The notes below the pieces were generated by a model. It searched no databases. It was not told where the DNA came from and worked only from the letters and a program-made list of their open reading frames with translations. From contig JAFAFL010000032.1 of assembly GCA_023423535.1 (NCBI GenBank), positions 350,160-414,159 on the forward strand: a DNA stretch of 64,000 nucleotides, given 5' to 3'. This DNA is from Pseudomonadota bacterium. Lineage in GTDB: Bacteria > Myxococcota > Myxococcia > Myxococcales > Myxococcaceae. Each line of letters begins with the position of its first letter. Positions within the stretch are counted from its first letter, which is position 1. The translations under genes were made by a program, and so were the position numbers. This document shows positions 45,201-53,123 of the stretch, in pieces.

Positions 45201-46046
45201 CCGGCGCAGCACCTCGCGCCAGAGCGGCCCGGTCACCTTTACCGGCGCGGGCAAATCCTCGCGCGCCAGCGGGTCCACCAGCTTCGACAGCCGGGCCACG
45301 AGCGCGCGGCCCTCCTCCTCGTTGACCTCACGTCCCGAGGCGACGCGGGCGAGCGCTTCGACGATCGCGCCGTTCCACCGGCGCTGGCCCTCGAGCAGGC
45401 CCCGCAGCGGCGCGCCCATCACGCCGAGGTACGAGCCCTTCGCCAGCCGCGCCGCGGCGCCCGCCACGTTGCGCCGATGACCTCCGGCCGGACGCCACTG
45501 CGCGGGATCCGCCAGCGGCTCGAGCCGCGCCTTCACCCACCCGTCCATCGCGCCGCGCGCTTGCGCCTGCCCGCGGGTGACGAGCCGATCGACGACCTCC
45601 AGCACCGCCTCGTTGAACGCGCGCTGCGGACGAAGCGCCTCGATGTGGAAGGGCTTGAGTCCCTCGACGAACGCGCGCTTCGCGGTGGTCACCGCCGCGC
45701 CCACCCCGGTGCGATGAGAGGGCGGCACCGCGAACTGGAAGATGTCCGCCACACGCCGCGCGGCCTCCAGCGGCGTCTGCGGCACCGCCTGCGCGTCCGG
45801 CGTCAGCGAACGCAGCTCGGAGGAGAGGTGATGGAGGATCCGCTGCTGCGCGATGAGCTCCTCGCAGCCGGGTCCGTCACAGGGCTCGAGGCGCTCCACC
45901 ACCCGCCGCTGGAACGCGATCAGCTCCGCGAGGTCCGCCGCGCGCGCCTCCCGGCTCTGGTCCGCGTCGAGAAGGGTCGGCATCCGGCGCCGCCCCTCGA
46001 GGCCGTGCAGGGTGGGAAGCGGTGCGGCGCGATCGTCTGCGGACAT
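42201..46046 (-). CDS. Giant fused glycosyltransferase: two GT2 domains and a C-terminal GT4/rhamnosyltransferase-like domain
   Basis: A 1281-residue protein. The N-terminal 330 residues are helical and unrecognised. The first GT2 (GT-A) domain starts near 340 (LISIITPVWETPEPIL) with DDGS, LDHDDTL and YSDEDR metal/nucleotide motifs. A second GT2 domain near 605 (VSIIVPFKDKPELL) carries NNST, FLNNDISIV and CGSDVDLGLR. The C-terminal 330 residues, from VSWFIPSFTQPYGGLHTVFR, resemble WsaF-like rhamnan-synthesis transferases. This plan is typical of enzymes building O-antigen- or S-layer-type polysaccharides, and it sits beside another giant GT. The start ATG is the first of two plausible ones. 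Confidence 0.82.
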   Translation of the reverse strand: MSADDRAAPLPTLHGLEGRRRMPTLLDADQSREARAADLAELIAFQRRVVERLEPCDGPGCEELIAQQRILHHLSSELRSLTPDAQAVPQTPLEAARRVADIFQFAVPPSHRTGVGAAVTTAKRAFVEGLKPFHIEALRPQRAFNEAVLEVVDRLVTRGQAQARGAMDGWVKARLEPLADPAQWRPAGGHRRNVAGAAARLAKGSYLGVMGAPLRGLLEGQRRWNGAIVEALARVASGREVNEEEGRALVARLSKLVDPLAREDLPAPVKVTGPLWREVLRRQTTFNREVVLAIANLVGSHMPDEGPRTTVDYTRWYEAREPREIARAAEAYAALPAEKRPLISIITPVWETPEPILRACVESVLAQQYREWEWVLADDGSKSPAVQRVLREYAARDARLKVVRLEQNGGIARATNAALAEARGEYVALLDHDDTLAPHALTKMALCIAEDESADVLYSDEDRLDTEGRRCAPFFKPGWSPDLLRSVNYLCHFTLVRRALMQAVGGLREGFEGSQDYDLFLRLSEKTQHIAHVPGILYHWRASPISLSQDERKLQAASDAGVRALKEHLARLGEDAEVDAPAPTSYRVRYRVEGEPLVSIIVPFKDKPELLEQLLGTLLPLTRYQNYELLLVSNNSTREETFRLLESLSDPRIRKLEWNHPFNYPAINNWAAGHAKGELLLFLNNDISIVDPDWLHELVGHALRPEVGMVGPKLLFPDGTIQHAGVVIGIQGSAAHPFWRFPDAKVWTPFGHADWTRNYLAVTSACVMMRRQVFEELKGYDERFLVCGSDVDLGLRSTRRELRVVYTPHTKLIHHESASRRLDAIPENDFWMSFAAYRDVLREGDPFYNPNLTLLGTNCDLRTDDRSPEALGVRLLVADLPSSRQPLERARVANQRHLIDHLAAVDHSAEEAEASRREEPQRLARLRQRGKLESVSWFIPSFTQPYGGLHTVFRFADVLRRRHGVKSRFVVSSGPQATAAELEARVATLYPELPGTFEIVRDARDIAALSPSDLAVATVWSSAYQLLRYRGAGARAYLVQDFEPQFYAAGTEYGLAEQSYRLGYFGIFNTPGLHDFITQSYGMPGAWFEPSVDHDVFHAEGRSNTPIGRSRPARVFFYGRPTHDRNAFELGIAVLRALKRELGSKVEIISAGAQWRPEEYGLGGVITNAGVLSYEETGSLYRSCDAGLAFMFTKHPSYLPLEMMACGVTVVTNLNPANTWLFRHEENCLLAEPTVTCVLDQLRRAVTDAELNRRIGAAAAQRMLATTWEAQIDAIYDRLVR

Positions 46047-46106
46047 GGCCGGGGCAGGTATCCGCGCCCTCGCGGCAAGTCAACGAGCCCGCGCCACGGG
46101 GGCCGC

Positions 46107-47552
46107 TCAGGCGTAGTAGCGCCCGTAGACCGCCACGACCGTGGCCACGCTGCCGAGGGCGATGCCTCCCACCGTCGCCGCGTTTCTCGCTGCGGTCATC
46201 CGCGGCCCCGGCGCCCTCGAGAGGTGGACCCCGAGAAAGAGCAGGGGAAGCAGGGGAAGGAAGTACCGGCCCTGCACGCCCTCGACGAAGCGCGCACCCA
46301 CGGGCGTCCAGGCAAGGTAGAGCGAGGCGCACACCGCATACATGCCGGCGACGAAGAGCAGCAACGAGACACCCCGCTGGAACGCGCCCAGCGGCCGCGG
46401 CTGCGTTCCTTCGATCCCGCGGTCGATTAGCGCCAGCGCCCCCAACAGAACGAGGACCGTCACGATGACCCAGGTCGGCAGCGGCGCGTCCATCCAGCCA
46501 AGGCGTCCGACCATGGTGGAGAGGTAGTCCCACGCATTCACGACCGGTGCATGGAGGATGGTCTTCAGCGCCTCGAACGGCTGCGAGAGCACGTACGCCA
46601 GCTGGTGGTCCGGGCCCTGACCCGGGGGCCGTGGGCGATAGAGCGGCGCGGCGTAGCGGCTCCAGGCGAGCGCCGGGACCGCGCTCACGGCGACGACGAA
46701 GAAGAAGGTTGCCCAGCGCCGGGGATGTGACCCGAAACGCACCAGCGGGACGAGCAGGAAGGCACCCGCCATGAGGAAGTAGGTCACCTTGCACAGCCCC
46801 AGCAGGATGGCGACTCCGACGATCAGCGCCACGCGCCGGCGGCTGAGGGTGCCGGGTTCCGTCATCGTCTCCCTCAACACGAGGGCCACGAACAGCAGCG
46901 CCAGAGCGGTGGTGAGGGCATCGGCCGACAGCGACGACCGGAGGAACACGTTCATCGGCGTGAGGGCGAGCAGCGTCATCAGCCAGCGATGTGCCGGAGT
47001 GATTCGAATCGCCCACAGCGTCAGCAGCAGCGCGACGACGAAGTTCGTGAAGCGCCCCGCGTACATGATCCACAGCGGTGAGGCCTCGAGGACGCGTGCG
47101 ACGAACATCCCGGTGGCCTGCGGCGCATGGACGGTGGGGAAGTACACGGCCGCGCCGGCAAACCCCACGGGCTCTCTCTCCGCGGGACGAAGCGGCCGGG
47201 ACAGCTCCTCACGGACGACCGCGCGGTCCACCCTTCGATTCCGGTTGAGGGGGATGCCCTGCATCGTTCGGTCCACGGAGGCGCGCAGGCTCGCGGGGAG
47301 GATGTTTCCGGTGGTGTCGCCGACGGGCATGGCGAGGAACTGACCGTTGGAGATCGCGTAGGCGCGGAAGTAGTGCGCGGGCTCGTCGGGAACCTGGAAG
47401 GGCGGCGTGAAAGCGATCAGCAGGAGGCCGAACGGGATCGCGAAGGCGAGAAAGACCCGATCCGCGCGGAGCGAGTTCAGGATCTCGACGGTGCGCGAGA
47501 GCAGCCGCGGTCGGGCGCTGACGCCAGGAGCCGGAGGAGTGAGGGTGCTCAT
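46107..47552 (-). CDS. DUF2142-type polytopic membrane protein
   Basis: A 481-residue membrane protein with about ten helices. The family signature after the first helix, FTPPFQVPDEPAHYFRAY, matches the DUF2142 group, whose members resemble GT-C sugar transferases or glycan-polymerising proteins; the Asp-Glu in PDEP would be the metal or acid pair. A long periplasmic loop follows (about 75-150). No direct evidence for substrate. It lies 60 bases downstream of the start of the giant GT gene's upstream side, on the same strand, consistent with a surface-glycan locus. Confidence 0.82.
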   Translation of the reverse strand: MSTLTPPAPGVSARPRLLSRTVEILNSLRADRVFLAFAIPFGLLLIAFTPPFQVPDEPAHYFRAYAISNGQFLAMPVGDTTGNILPASLRASVDRTMQGIPLNRNRRVDRAVVREELSRPLRPAEREPVGFAGAAVYFPTVHAPQATGMFVARVLEASPLWIMYAGRFTNFVVALLLTLWAIRITPAHRWLMTLLALTPMNVFLRSSLSADALTTALALLFVALVLRETMTEPGTLSRRRVALIVGVAILLGLCKVTYFLMAGAFLLVPLVRFGSHPRRWATFFFVVAVSAVPALAWSRYAAPLYRPRPPGQGPDHQLAYVLSQPFEALKTILHAPVVNAWDYLSTMVGRLGWMDAPLPTWVIVTVLVLLGALALIDRGIEGTQPRPLGAFQRGVSLLLFVAGMYAVCASLYLAWTPVGARFVEGVQGRYFLPLLPLLFLGVHLSRAPGPRMTAARNAATVGGIALGSVATVVAVYGRYYA

Positions 47553-47633
47553 GTCAGTTGCGGAGTGAGGTTGAAGGCACCGGCCGCTGCTCGCCTTCGC
47601 AGTCGCCGACCGTACGTGGCCGAGCGGAGCGCG

Positions 47634-47662
47634 GAGGTATCCGGGGGCAGCGGGGAAGTCAA
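47634..47662 (-). promoter_or_regulatory. Possible sigma70-like promoter for the DUF2142 / giant GT genes
   Basis: On the minus strand TTGACT (47657-47662) is followed after 17 bases by TACCTC (47634-47639). The -35 box is good, the -10 box poor. It lies about 80 bases before the DUF2142 start. Confidence 0.3.
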
Positions 47663-47685
47663 ACTGTGCTCCGCGCCTGCCTCGG

Positions 47686-48582
47686 TCACCGCGCCTGCGC
47701 GCCCTCCGCCCGCAGCGCCTCCAGCAGCGCGCGCAGGCCCTCCTCGTCCGCGTAGCCCAGCCGCACCGCCTCCTTCAGCGAACTCTCCGCCGCGTCCGCG
47801 TCACCCAGCGCCGCGTGCGTGGCCGCGAGGGCGCCGTGCAGGCCGGGATGCTCGGGCGCGATGGCCACCGCCCTCTTCAGGAGCGAAAGCGCCTCGTCGA
47901 GCCGGTCCTGGCTGATCCGCACCAGCGCCAATCCCTCCAGCGCCTCGACGCTGCGCGGGTCCAGCTCCAGTGCTCGCGCGAACGCAGCGTCCGCCTCCTC
48001 GAATCTCTCCAGCTCCTTCAGCGCGTTGCCCCGACCGGCGTGCAGCGGCGCGAGGTCCGCAGAGAGCTCGATGCCCTCGTCGAACGCCTCCAGTGCGCGG
48101 GGACGTTCACCCACCTCCAGCAGCGCTCGGCCGAGGTACCCAAACGCGGTGGCGCGCGTCGAAGGGTCGAGCGATTCGGCCTTCACGGAGGCCTCGAGCC
48201 TCGGGACCGCGGCGGCGAACTGCTCGGCCTCGATGAGGGCCACCGCCTCGCGGAGTGCTTCGTCAGGCGAAGCGGGCACGCTCTCCGAAGGCCGGAAGAA
48301 GGACCACAGCAGCACCGCGACCACCGCGTACCCGAGGCCGATCAGCGCCACGTTCCTCATCCGCCGCGCGCGCTTCTCCTGCTTCACCAGCGGCCGCGCG
48401 TCCTCCTCGAAGAGCGGGCTCTCTCCAATCGGCGTCCACGTCTTCCCGAGGCTCACCAGATCGGTGGAGCGGAGCTGCCGCGAGGCGATGAGCGCGCGCA
48501 CCGCCTCCACCGTCATCTGCTCCTCGCGCGCACCGGCGGACTTGCGCGAGAGAAACCGGACGGTCACGAGCGGGGCGGCCAT
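47686..48582 (-). CDS. GYF-like / TPR membrane protein
   Basis: A 298-residue protein. Residues 1-55 form a GYF_2-like domain (VRFLSRKSAGAREEQ, TVEAVRALIASRQLRSTDLVSLGKTWTPIGE). A membrane helix (about 76-93) separates it from five or six TPR units (about 105-295) with A-x-x-L-x-x-x-x-x-A patterns such as FERADAAFARALELDPR-like repeats. The architecture, GYF-like plus one helix plus TPR, is the same as in the MJ0042 protein at 5911-7260 except for the missing zinc ribbon. The start is set at MAAPLVTVRF; the frame continues further upstream but only opposite the methyltransferase gene. Function unknown; TPRs suggest a scaffold. Confidence 0.8.
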   Translation of the reverse strand: MAAPLVTVRFLSRKSAGAREEQMTVEAVRALIASRQLRSTDLVSLGKTWTPIGESPLFEEDARPLVKQEKRARRMRNVALIGLGYAVVAVLLWSFFRPSESVPASPDEALREAVALIEAEQFAAAVPRLEASVKAESLDPSTRATAFGYLGRALLEVGERPRALEAFDEGIELSADLAPLHAGRGNALKELERFEEADAAFARALELDPRSVEALEGLALVRISQDRLDEALSLLKRAVAIAPEHPGLHGALAATHAALGDADAAESSLKEAVRLGYADEEGLRALLEALRAEGAQAR

Positions 48583-48626
48583 GGCGCGCGGAGCATAACC
48601 GCGCGTCGTGCTAGGACCCGCGCCCA

Positions 48627-49307
48627 ATGGCCGCGCACACGCACGCCGTCTTCCAGGTTGCCTCGCGCTTCTACGGCTGGATGACCGCCCAGCGCACCTG
48701 GCGCGAGCACTGCCGCAAGCTCGTCTCGGAGCTGCCGCGCCAGCCTTCGAGCCCGCCGCTGCGCATCGTCGATCTCGGCTGCGGCCCCGGCGTCTCCACC
48801 TTCGCCATCGCCGACGAACGCTCACCTTACGGCGACACCGTGCTCGGGCTCGACTTTGCGCTGGGCATGCTCCGCGACGCGCGGCGAAGGGCTCCCGGCG
48901 CCGGCCTGCGCGGCTCGACGCGAATCGGCTGGATCGGGGGCGATGCGGCCCGGCTCCCTTTCGCGGACGCGTCGATCGACGTGCTCACCGGCCACTCCTT
49001 CCTCTACCTGCTCCCGGACCGGGCAGGGGCCCTCCGCGAGGCCCTCCGGGTGCTCAAAAGGGGCGGAAGTCTGATCCTGATGGAGCCCAACCGGACGCCC
49101 TCCCTGGGCGCCGCGTTGAGCGTGGGCCGCGACCCCCGGTTCCTGCTCTCCATGGTGCTCTGGCGGCCGTTCAGCCGGTTCTACGGGCGCTTCTCTCGAC
49201 AGACGCTGGCAGAAACGCTCTCCGAGGCGGGTTTCACCGGGGCGCGCGTGGAGGAGACGCTCGGCGGAATGGGCCTCCTCGCGCGGGCTGTGCGCCCAAT
49301 GGCTTGA
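48627..49307 (+). CDS. Class I SAM-dependent methyltransferase
   Basis: A 226-residue Methyltransf_11-type enzyme. Motif I is IVDLGCGPGVSTFAI at about 47-61, the acidic end of strand 2 is LGLDFALGML, and GGDAARLPFADASIDVLTGHSFLYLL gives motifs III/IV, followed by the helix LREALRVLKRGGSLIL. The C-terminal third looks membrane-associated or lipid-binding (SRFYGRFSRQTLAETL), which would suit small-molecule or quinone/lipid substrates, but the substrate is not identifiable. It is divergent from the GYF/TPR gene with a 44-base gap. Its stop region contains the promoter of rplU. Confidence 0.85.
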   Translation: MAAHTHAVFQVASRFYGWMTAQRTWREHCRKLVSELPRQPSSPPLRIVDLGCGPGVSTFAIADERSPYGDTVLGLDFALGMLRDARRRAPGAGLRGSTRIGWIGGDAARLPFADASIDVLTGHSFLYLLPDRAGALREALRVLKRGGSLILMEPNRTPSLGAALSVGRDPRFLLSMVLWRPFSRFYGRFSRQTLAETLSEAGFTGARVEETLGGMGLLARAVRPMA

Positions 49308-49332
49308 CTCACGGGAAACTCTCTCGTAGATC
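49304..49332 (+). promoter_or_regulatory. Predicted sigma70-type promoter of the rplU-rpmA-obg unit
   Basis: TTGACT (49304-49309), overlapping the methyltransferase stop, is followed after 17 bases by TAGATC (49327-49332). It lies 90 bases before the rplU start, leaving a GC-rich leader. Confidence 0.5.
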
Positions 49333-49422
49333 GGGCGCCCTTTTCCGGCACCCCCGCGGCCAAACCCGCGAAATCCCGCCGGCATATGCGGGCCACAGGC
49401 CCCGTTGGAACAGAGGTCAGTG

Positions 49423-49731
49423 ATGTACGCAGTGATTCGGACCGGCGGAAAGCAGTATCGGGTGGCGGAGGGCGACGTCCTTCGCATCGAGAAGATCGCG
49501 GGCGACGTGGGCGCGGACGTGTCCTTCGACGAGGTGCTCCTCGTCGGCGGCAGCGAGCAGCCGAAGATCGGCCAGCCGCTGGTCTCGGGCGCGAAGGTGG
49601 CGGGCAAGATCCTCGCCCAGGACAAGCACAAGAAGGTCCTCCACTTCCGGAAGGAGAAGGAAGGTTGGACCCGGCGCCGTGGTCATCGGCAGCCGTACAC
49701 CGAGGTGAAGGTCACCTCCATCTCCGCGTAG
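49423..49731 (+). CDS. rplU: 50S ribosomal protein L21
   Basis: A 102-residue ribosomal protein L21, which binds 23S rRNA in the large subunit. The start is placed at MYAVIRTGGKQYRV, the universal N-terminus; an in-frame codon 18 bases upstream adds six residues not found in the family. Conserved VLLVGGS, GAKVAGKI, and the basic KKRRGHRQPYTEVKVTSI-like end (RRRGHRQPY) are intact. An AGAGG ribosome-binding site precedes the ATG. It is followed by rpmA and obg, the usual bacterial order. Confidence 0.97.
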   Translation: MYAVIRTGGKQYRVAEGDVLRIEKIAGDVGADVSFDEVLLVGGSEQPKIGQPLVSGAKVAGKILAQDKHKKVLHFRKEKEGWTRRRGHRQPYTEVKVTSISA

Positions 49732-49761
49732 CGCGGCCCACAGAGAAAGCAGGAAGCAGCC

Positions 49762-50043
49762 ATGGCACATAAAAAGGGACAGGGCTCTTCGCGGAACGGG
49801 CGTGACTCGAACCCGAAGATGCGCGGCGTCAAGGCGTACGGCGGTGAGACGATCACGGCGGGCAGCATCATCGTTCGTCAGGTCGGCACCACCATCCACC
49901 CGGGCAACAACGTCCGGCTGGGCCGCGACTACACGCTCTACTCGACCGTTGACGGCGTGGTGAAGTTCGAGCGGCTGGGCAAGACCAAGAAGAAGGTCTC
50001 GGTGTACCCGGCGGCGGCGCAGGGCGAGACCGCGCAGGCCTAG
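49762..50043 (+). CDS. rpmA: 50S ribosomal protein L27
   Basis: A 93-residue L27, which reaches the peptidyl-transferase centre with its N-terminus (MAHKKGQGSSRNGRDS). GSIIVRQVGT and HPGNNVRLGRDYTLYS are the standard blocks, and the tail ends in VYPAAAQGETAQA. An AGAAAGCAGGAAG-type ribosome-binding region precedes the ATG. There is no N-terminal cleavage leader of the Firmicutes type. 30 bases separate it from rplU. Confidence 0.97.
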   Translation: MAHKKGQGSSRNGRDSNPKMRGVKAYGGETITAGSIIVRQVGTTIHPGNNVRLGRDYTLYSTVDGVVKFERLGKTKKKVSVYPAAAQGETAQA

Positions 50044-50068
50044 GCAGGTCAGCCTCAGAAGTCGTGTA

Positions 50069-50085
50069 CCGCGGGTCGTCCGCGG
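50069..50085 (+). terminator. Small hairpin between rpmA and obg
   Basis: CCGCGG, a five-base loop, and CCGCGG form a 6-bp stem 26 bases past the rpmA stop. No T-tract follows. It may partly attenuate transcription or protect mRNA ends. Confidence 0.3.
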
Positions 50086-50181
50086 CGCTCCGGGCCACAG
50101 GCACCGGGCGTCGTGCGGGCGGCCCGCTTCGCGTTTGTGGCGCTGGCGGGAATCGCAGGCGCAGTCGCAGGGAGCAGCAGC

Positions 50182-51525
50182 ATGAAGTTCGTGGATCAGG
50201 TCCGCATCCAGGTGAAGGCCGGTGACGGCGGCAACGGCGCGGTCGCCTTCCGGCGGGAGAAGTACGTGGATCGCGGCGGCCCGTCCGGCGGTGACGGCGG
50301 CGACGGCGGCTCGATCATCTTCGAGGCGGACGAGAACCTCACCACGCTGCTCGACTACCGCTACCAGCAGCACCACCGGGCGCGGAACGGCGAGCAGGGC
50401 ATGGGCAGCGACTGCAACGGCCGCGCGTCGCCGGACATCATCCTCAAGGTCCCGGTGGGCACCCTGGTGAAGGACGAGGCGACCGGCGAACTGCTCGGGG
50501 ACCTCGCGGAGATGGGCCAGCGCTTCGTCGCCGCGAAGGGCGGTCGGGGCGGGCTCGGCAACATGAACTTCGCCACCTCCACGCGGCAGGCCCCCCGCTT
50601 CGCGCAGGACGGCACGCCGGGCGAGGAGAAGATCCTGCTGCTCGAGCTGAAGCTGCTCGCGGACGTGGGGTTGCTCGGGTTCCCCAACGCGGGCAAGAGC
50701 ACGCTCATCAGCCGCGTGTCGCGCGCGAAGCCGAAGATCGCCGACTACCCGTTCACCACGCTGGTGCCGAACCTCGGCATGGTCCAGTACCGCGACGAGC
50801 GCTCGTTCGTGATGGCGGACATCCCCGGCATCATCGAGGGCGCCAGCGAGGGCGCGGGGCTCGGGCACCAGTTCCTGCGGCACGTGGAGCGCTGCCGGGT
50901 GCTCATCCACGTGATCGACCTCAACGCGCACGAGGAAGAGCGCTCGCCGGTGCGCGACTTCGACGTGCTCAACCGCGAGCTGGCGAAGTACTCGCCCGAG
51001 CTGGCCACGAAGCCGCAGATCGTCGCGCCGAACAAGATCGACATCCCCGAGGCGCGCGAGAAGCTCGAGGCCTTCACGAAGACGATGACGAAGCGCGGGC
51101 TGCCCGTGTTTCCCATCTCCTCGGCCACCGGTGAGGGCATCCAGAAGCTGCTCGATGCCGCGGCCGCGGTGATCTTCGAGGGCCGCGCGCCGGTGCTCAT
51201 GCGCACCGAGGAGAAGAAGCCGCGCCGCGCCCCGCTGGAGAAGCCGGGGAGGAGGAAGCCCGCGCCGAAGAGCGCTCCGGTGAAGGCCGAGCCGGTGCCC
51301 CTGCCTGCGCCTGTGCCCGCGCCCGCAAAGAAGGCCTCGGCAGTGAAGAAGGCCGTGAAGAAGGCGGTCCGCGCGGTGGCGAAGAAGGCGGCGCCCGCGA
51401 AGAGGTCGGTGAAGAAGGCCGCGAAGAAGGCAGTGCGCGCGGTGGCGAAGAAGGCGGCGCCGAAGAAGAAGTCGTCGCCCGCGAAGAAGAAGGCCGGTCG
51501 CGGCGCGGCGGCGCGGAGAGGGTAG
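50182..51525 (+). CDS. obgE: GTPase Obg/CgtA with a histone-H1-like basic tail
   Basis: A 447-residue Obg, a ribosome-associated GTPase linked to 50S assembly, stringent response and division. Residues 1-158 are the glycine-rich Obg fold (MKFVDQVRIQVKAGDGG). The G domain has G1 GFPNAGKST (166-174), switch region DYPFTTL, G3 DIPG, G4 NKID (284-287) and SSATGEG. The start is the conserved MKFVD; upstream in-frame codons spell a signal-like stretch but are outside the family. Instead of the usual acidic or OCT ending, residues 345-447 are Pro/Ala/Lys-rich; 382-447 contain the motif KKAVRAVAKKAAP twice (393-405, 415-427), as in histone H1 or AlgP-like DNA-binding tails. Confidence 0.95.
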   Translation: MKFVDQVRIQVKAGDGGNGAVAFRREKYVDRGGPSGGDGGDGGSIIFEADENLTTLLDYRYQQHHRARNGEQGMGSDCNGRASPDIILKVPVGTLVKDEATGELLGDLAEMGQRFVAAKGGRGGLGNMNFATSTRQAPRFAQDGTPGEEKILLLELKLLADVGLLGFPNAGKSTLISRVSRAKPKIADYPFTTLVPNLGMVQYRDERSFVMADIPGIIEGASEGAGLGHQFLRHVERCRVLIHVIDLNAHEEERSPVRDFDVLNRELAKYSPELATKPQIVAPNKIDIPEAREKLEAFTKTMTKRGLPVFPISSATGEGIQKLLDAAAAVIFEGRAPVLMRTEEKKPRRAPLEKPGRRKPAPKSAPVKAEPVPLPAPVPAPAKKASAVKKAVKKAVRAVAKKAAPAKRSVKKAAKKAVRAVAKKAAPKKKSSPAKKKAGRGAAARRG

Positions 51526-51527
51526 CG

Positions 51528-52172
51528 GTGTCCCGGCGCCCGGAGCTCGATCCGGAGGCGATGGTCCTCGAGGCGCGGCGCCGCCGCATCGACGAGGTCA
51601 TCTCGAACCGCACGCGCACGTTGACGGTGGTGCTCGACCAGCTCGAGGACACCTTCAACATGGCGGCGGTCGTCCGCACCTGCGAGGCGATGGGGCTGCA
51701 GGAGGTCCACGTGGTGAAGAACCCGGACTTCCCCTGGCAGCCTCACCCGCGGGTGAGCCTCGGCTGCGAGAAGTGGCTGGACCTCGTGTTCCACGAGACC
51801 TGGTGGGACTGCTCGCGGCACCTGCGCGAGCGCGGCTTCGCCATCTGGGCCTCGGCGGTGCGCGAGGACAAGAAGAGCCTGTGGGAGCTGCGCTTCGACG
51901 GGAAGGTCGCGCTGGTCTTCGGCAACGAGCGGCTGGGCGTGTCGGAGGAGGCGCTGGCCACCGCGGACGGGATCTTCTGGCTGCCGATGCTCGGGTTCAC
52001 GCAGAGCCTCAACGTCTCCGCGGCGGTGTGTGCGTCGGTCTCGCGCGCGGTGTCGTGGCGACACGAGCGGCTCGGGCGGGTGGGCGATCTCGCCGAGGGC
52101 GACGCGCAGGCGCTCACCGATCGTTTCCTCCGCCTGTCGGTGAAGCAGTCGGAGAAGATCTTCGGGAAGTAG
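51528..52172 (+). CDS. trmH: tRNA (guanosine-2'-O)-methyltransferase, SpoU/TrmH family
   Basis: A 214-residue SPOUT methyltransferase. It matches TrmH, which methylates the 2'-OH of G18 in tRNA: motif 1 NMAAVVRTCEAMG with the catalytic Arg, motif 2 LVFGNERLGVSEEAL and motif 3 LPMLGFTQSLNVSAAVCA, which mirrors the E. coli MIGMVQSLNVS block. The trefoil-knot C-terminus and an N-terminal helix (SRRPELDPEAM) are present. The start is GTG, two bases after the obg stop, so it is probably translated with obg. A 23S rRNA target is a less likely alternative. Confidence 0.85.
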   Translation: MSRRPELDPEAMVLEARRRRIDEVISNRTRTLTVVLDQLEDTFNMAAVVRTCEAMGLQEVHVVKNPDFPWQPHPRVSLGCEKWLDLVFHETWWDCSRHLRERGFAIWASAVREDKKSLWELRFDGKVALVFGNERLGVSEEALATADGIFWLPMLGFTQSLNVSAAVCASVSRAVSWRHERLGRVGDLAEGDAQALTDRFLRLSVKQSEKIFGK

Positions 52173-52289
52173 GTTGTAGGGCAGGCGCGCACACTTCCAA
52201 CCGGCCCGCGCTGAATGGGCCTCACCCCAGCGCGTCAGAGCCCATAGCTGCCGGCCTTCGAGGCCCGGCCCACGAGACGAGAGGACGCC

Positions 52290-53123
52290 ATGATTCTCGA
52301 CACCCTGCTGACGGCCCTGCTGGCGATGAGCGGAGGCGCCCCCGCCAACGCGCCCACCCAGCCGGTTGAGCCGCCCCTCGTCGCCCAAGCACAGGTCGCG
52401 CCGAAGCCGGATCCCTCCGCGCCCGTTCCGCCGCCGAAGGCGCCCGCCGCGCCGCCGGTGAAGACGCCGCCGCCCGCGCCTCCGGAGAAGCCGGAGCCTG
52501 CGGCGAAGCCCGCGCCGGCGATGACGCCGGAGGTGAAGGCGCTCGTGGACAGGATGCAGGCCTTCTACGAGGGCACTGGGGACTTCAGCGCCGACTTCGA
52601 GCAGCGCTACACGTACAAGGCCTTCAAGCGCACGCAGGTCTCCACGGGCACGGTCGTCTTCAAGAAGCCCGCGCTGATGCGCTGGGAGTACCTCACGCCG
52701 GCGAAGAAGACCTTCGTGCTCGCCGGCGACAAGGTCTACGCCTACGACCCCGAGGCGATGCTGCTCACGCGCGCGAACATCGCCACCAACCAGCTCTCCG
52801 CGTCGGTGACGTTCCTCTGGGGCCAGGGGAAGCTCGCGGAGGAGTTCCAGATCGAGAAGACGGCCTGCAAGGCGTGCACGGGGACGCAGCTGACGATGAC
52901 GCCGCTGAAGCCTGACCCGCGCTTCAAGCAGATCCTCCTCGAGGTGGACCCGAAGACCGCGCAGGTTTTGAAGAGCACGGTCATCGATCCGGACGGCTCG
53001 CAGAACGCGATCACCTTCAAGAACATGAAGACGAACACCGGCGTGAGCGCCGACGCGTTCAAGCTGGATCCGCCGGAGGGCACGCAGATCCAGGACTTCA
53101 CCGGGGCAGGGAAGGCGCCCTAG
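52290..53123 (+). CDS. lolA: Outer-membrane lipoprotein carrier protein LolA
   Basis: A 277-residue periplasmic carrier that ferries lipoproteins to the outer membrane. The LolA fold starts near 80: VDRMQAFYEGTGDFSADFEQRYT, TGTVVFKKPALMRWEY, and FVLAGDKVYAYDPEAM match the family closely; the hydrophobic cavity strands follow. A Pro/Ala/Lys-rich stretch (about 25-75) sits between a short N-terminal hydrophobic segment and the domain, which is longer than in E. coli. The signal peptide lacks a charged start (MILDTLLTALLAM), so export is likely but not obvious. It ends directly against the next gene on the other strand. Many lipoproteins in this window would depend on it. Confidence 0.88.
   Translation: MILDTLLTALLAMSGGAPANAPTQPVEPPLVAQAQVAPKPDPSAPVPPPKAPAAPPVKTPPPAPPEKPEPAAKPAPAMTPEVKALVDRMQAFYEGTGDFSADFEQRYTYKAFKRTQVSTGTVVFKKPALMRWEYLTPAKKTFVLAGDKVYAYDPEAMLLTRANIATNQLSASVTFLWGQGKLAEEFQIEKTACKACTGTQLTMTPLKPDPRFKQILLEVDPKTAQVLKSTVIDPDGSQNAITFKNMKTNTGVSADAFKLDPPEGTQIQDFTGAGKAP

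Noticed and set aside
42753..46430. 1200-codon open frame opposite the giant glycosyltransferase
   Set aside because: Antisense to a gene with multiple intact GT motifs; composition is that of a shadow.
50113..50181. Signal-like 23 codons before the Obg start
   Set aside because: Obg is cytoplasmic and its N-terminus MKFVD is conserved, so the hydrophobic stretch is not translated as part of it.
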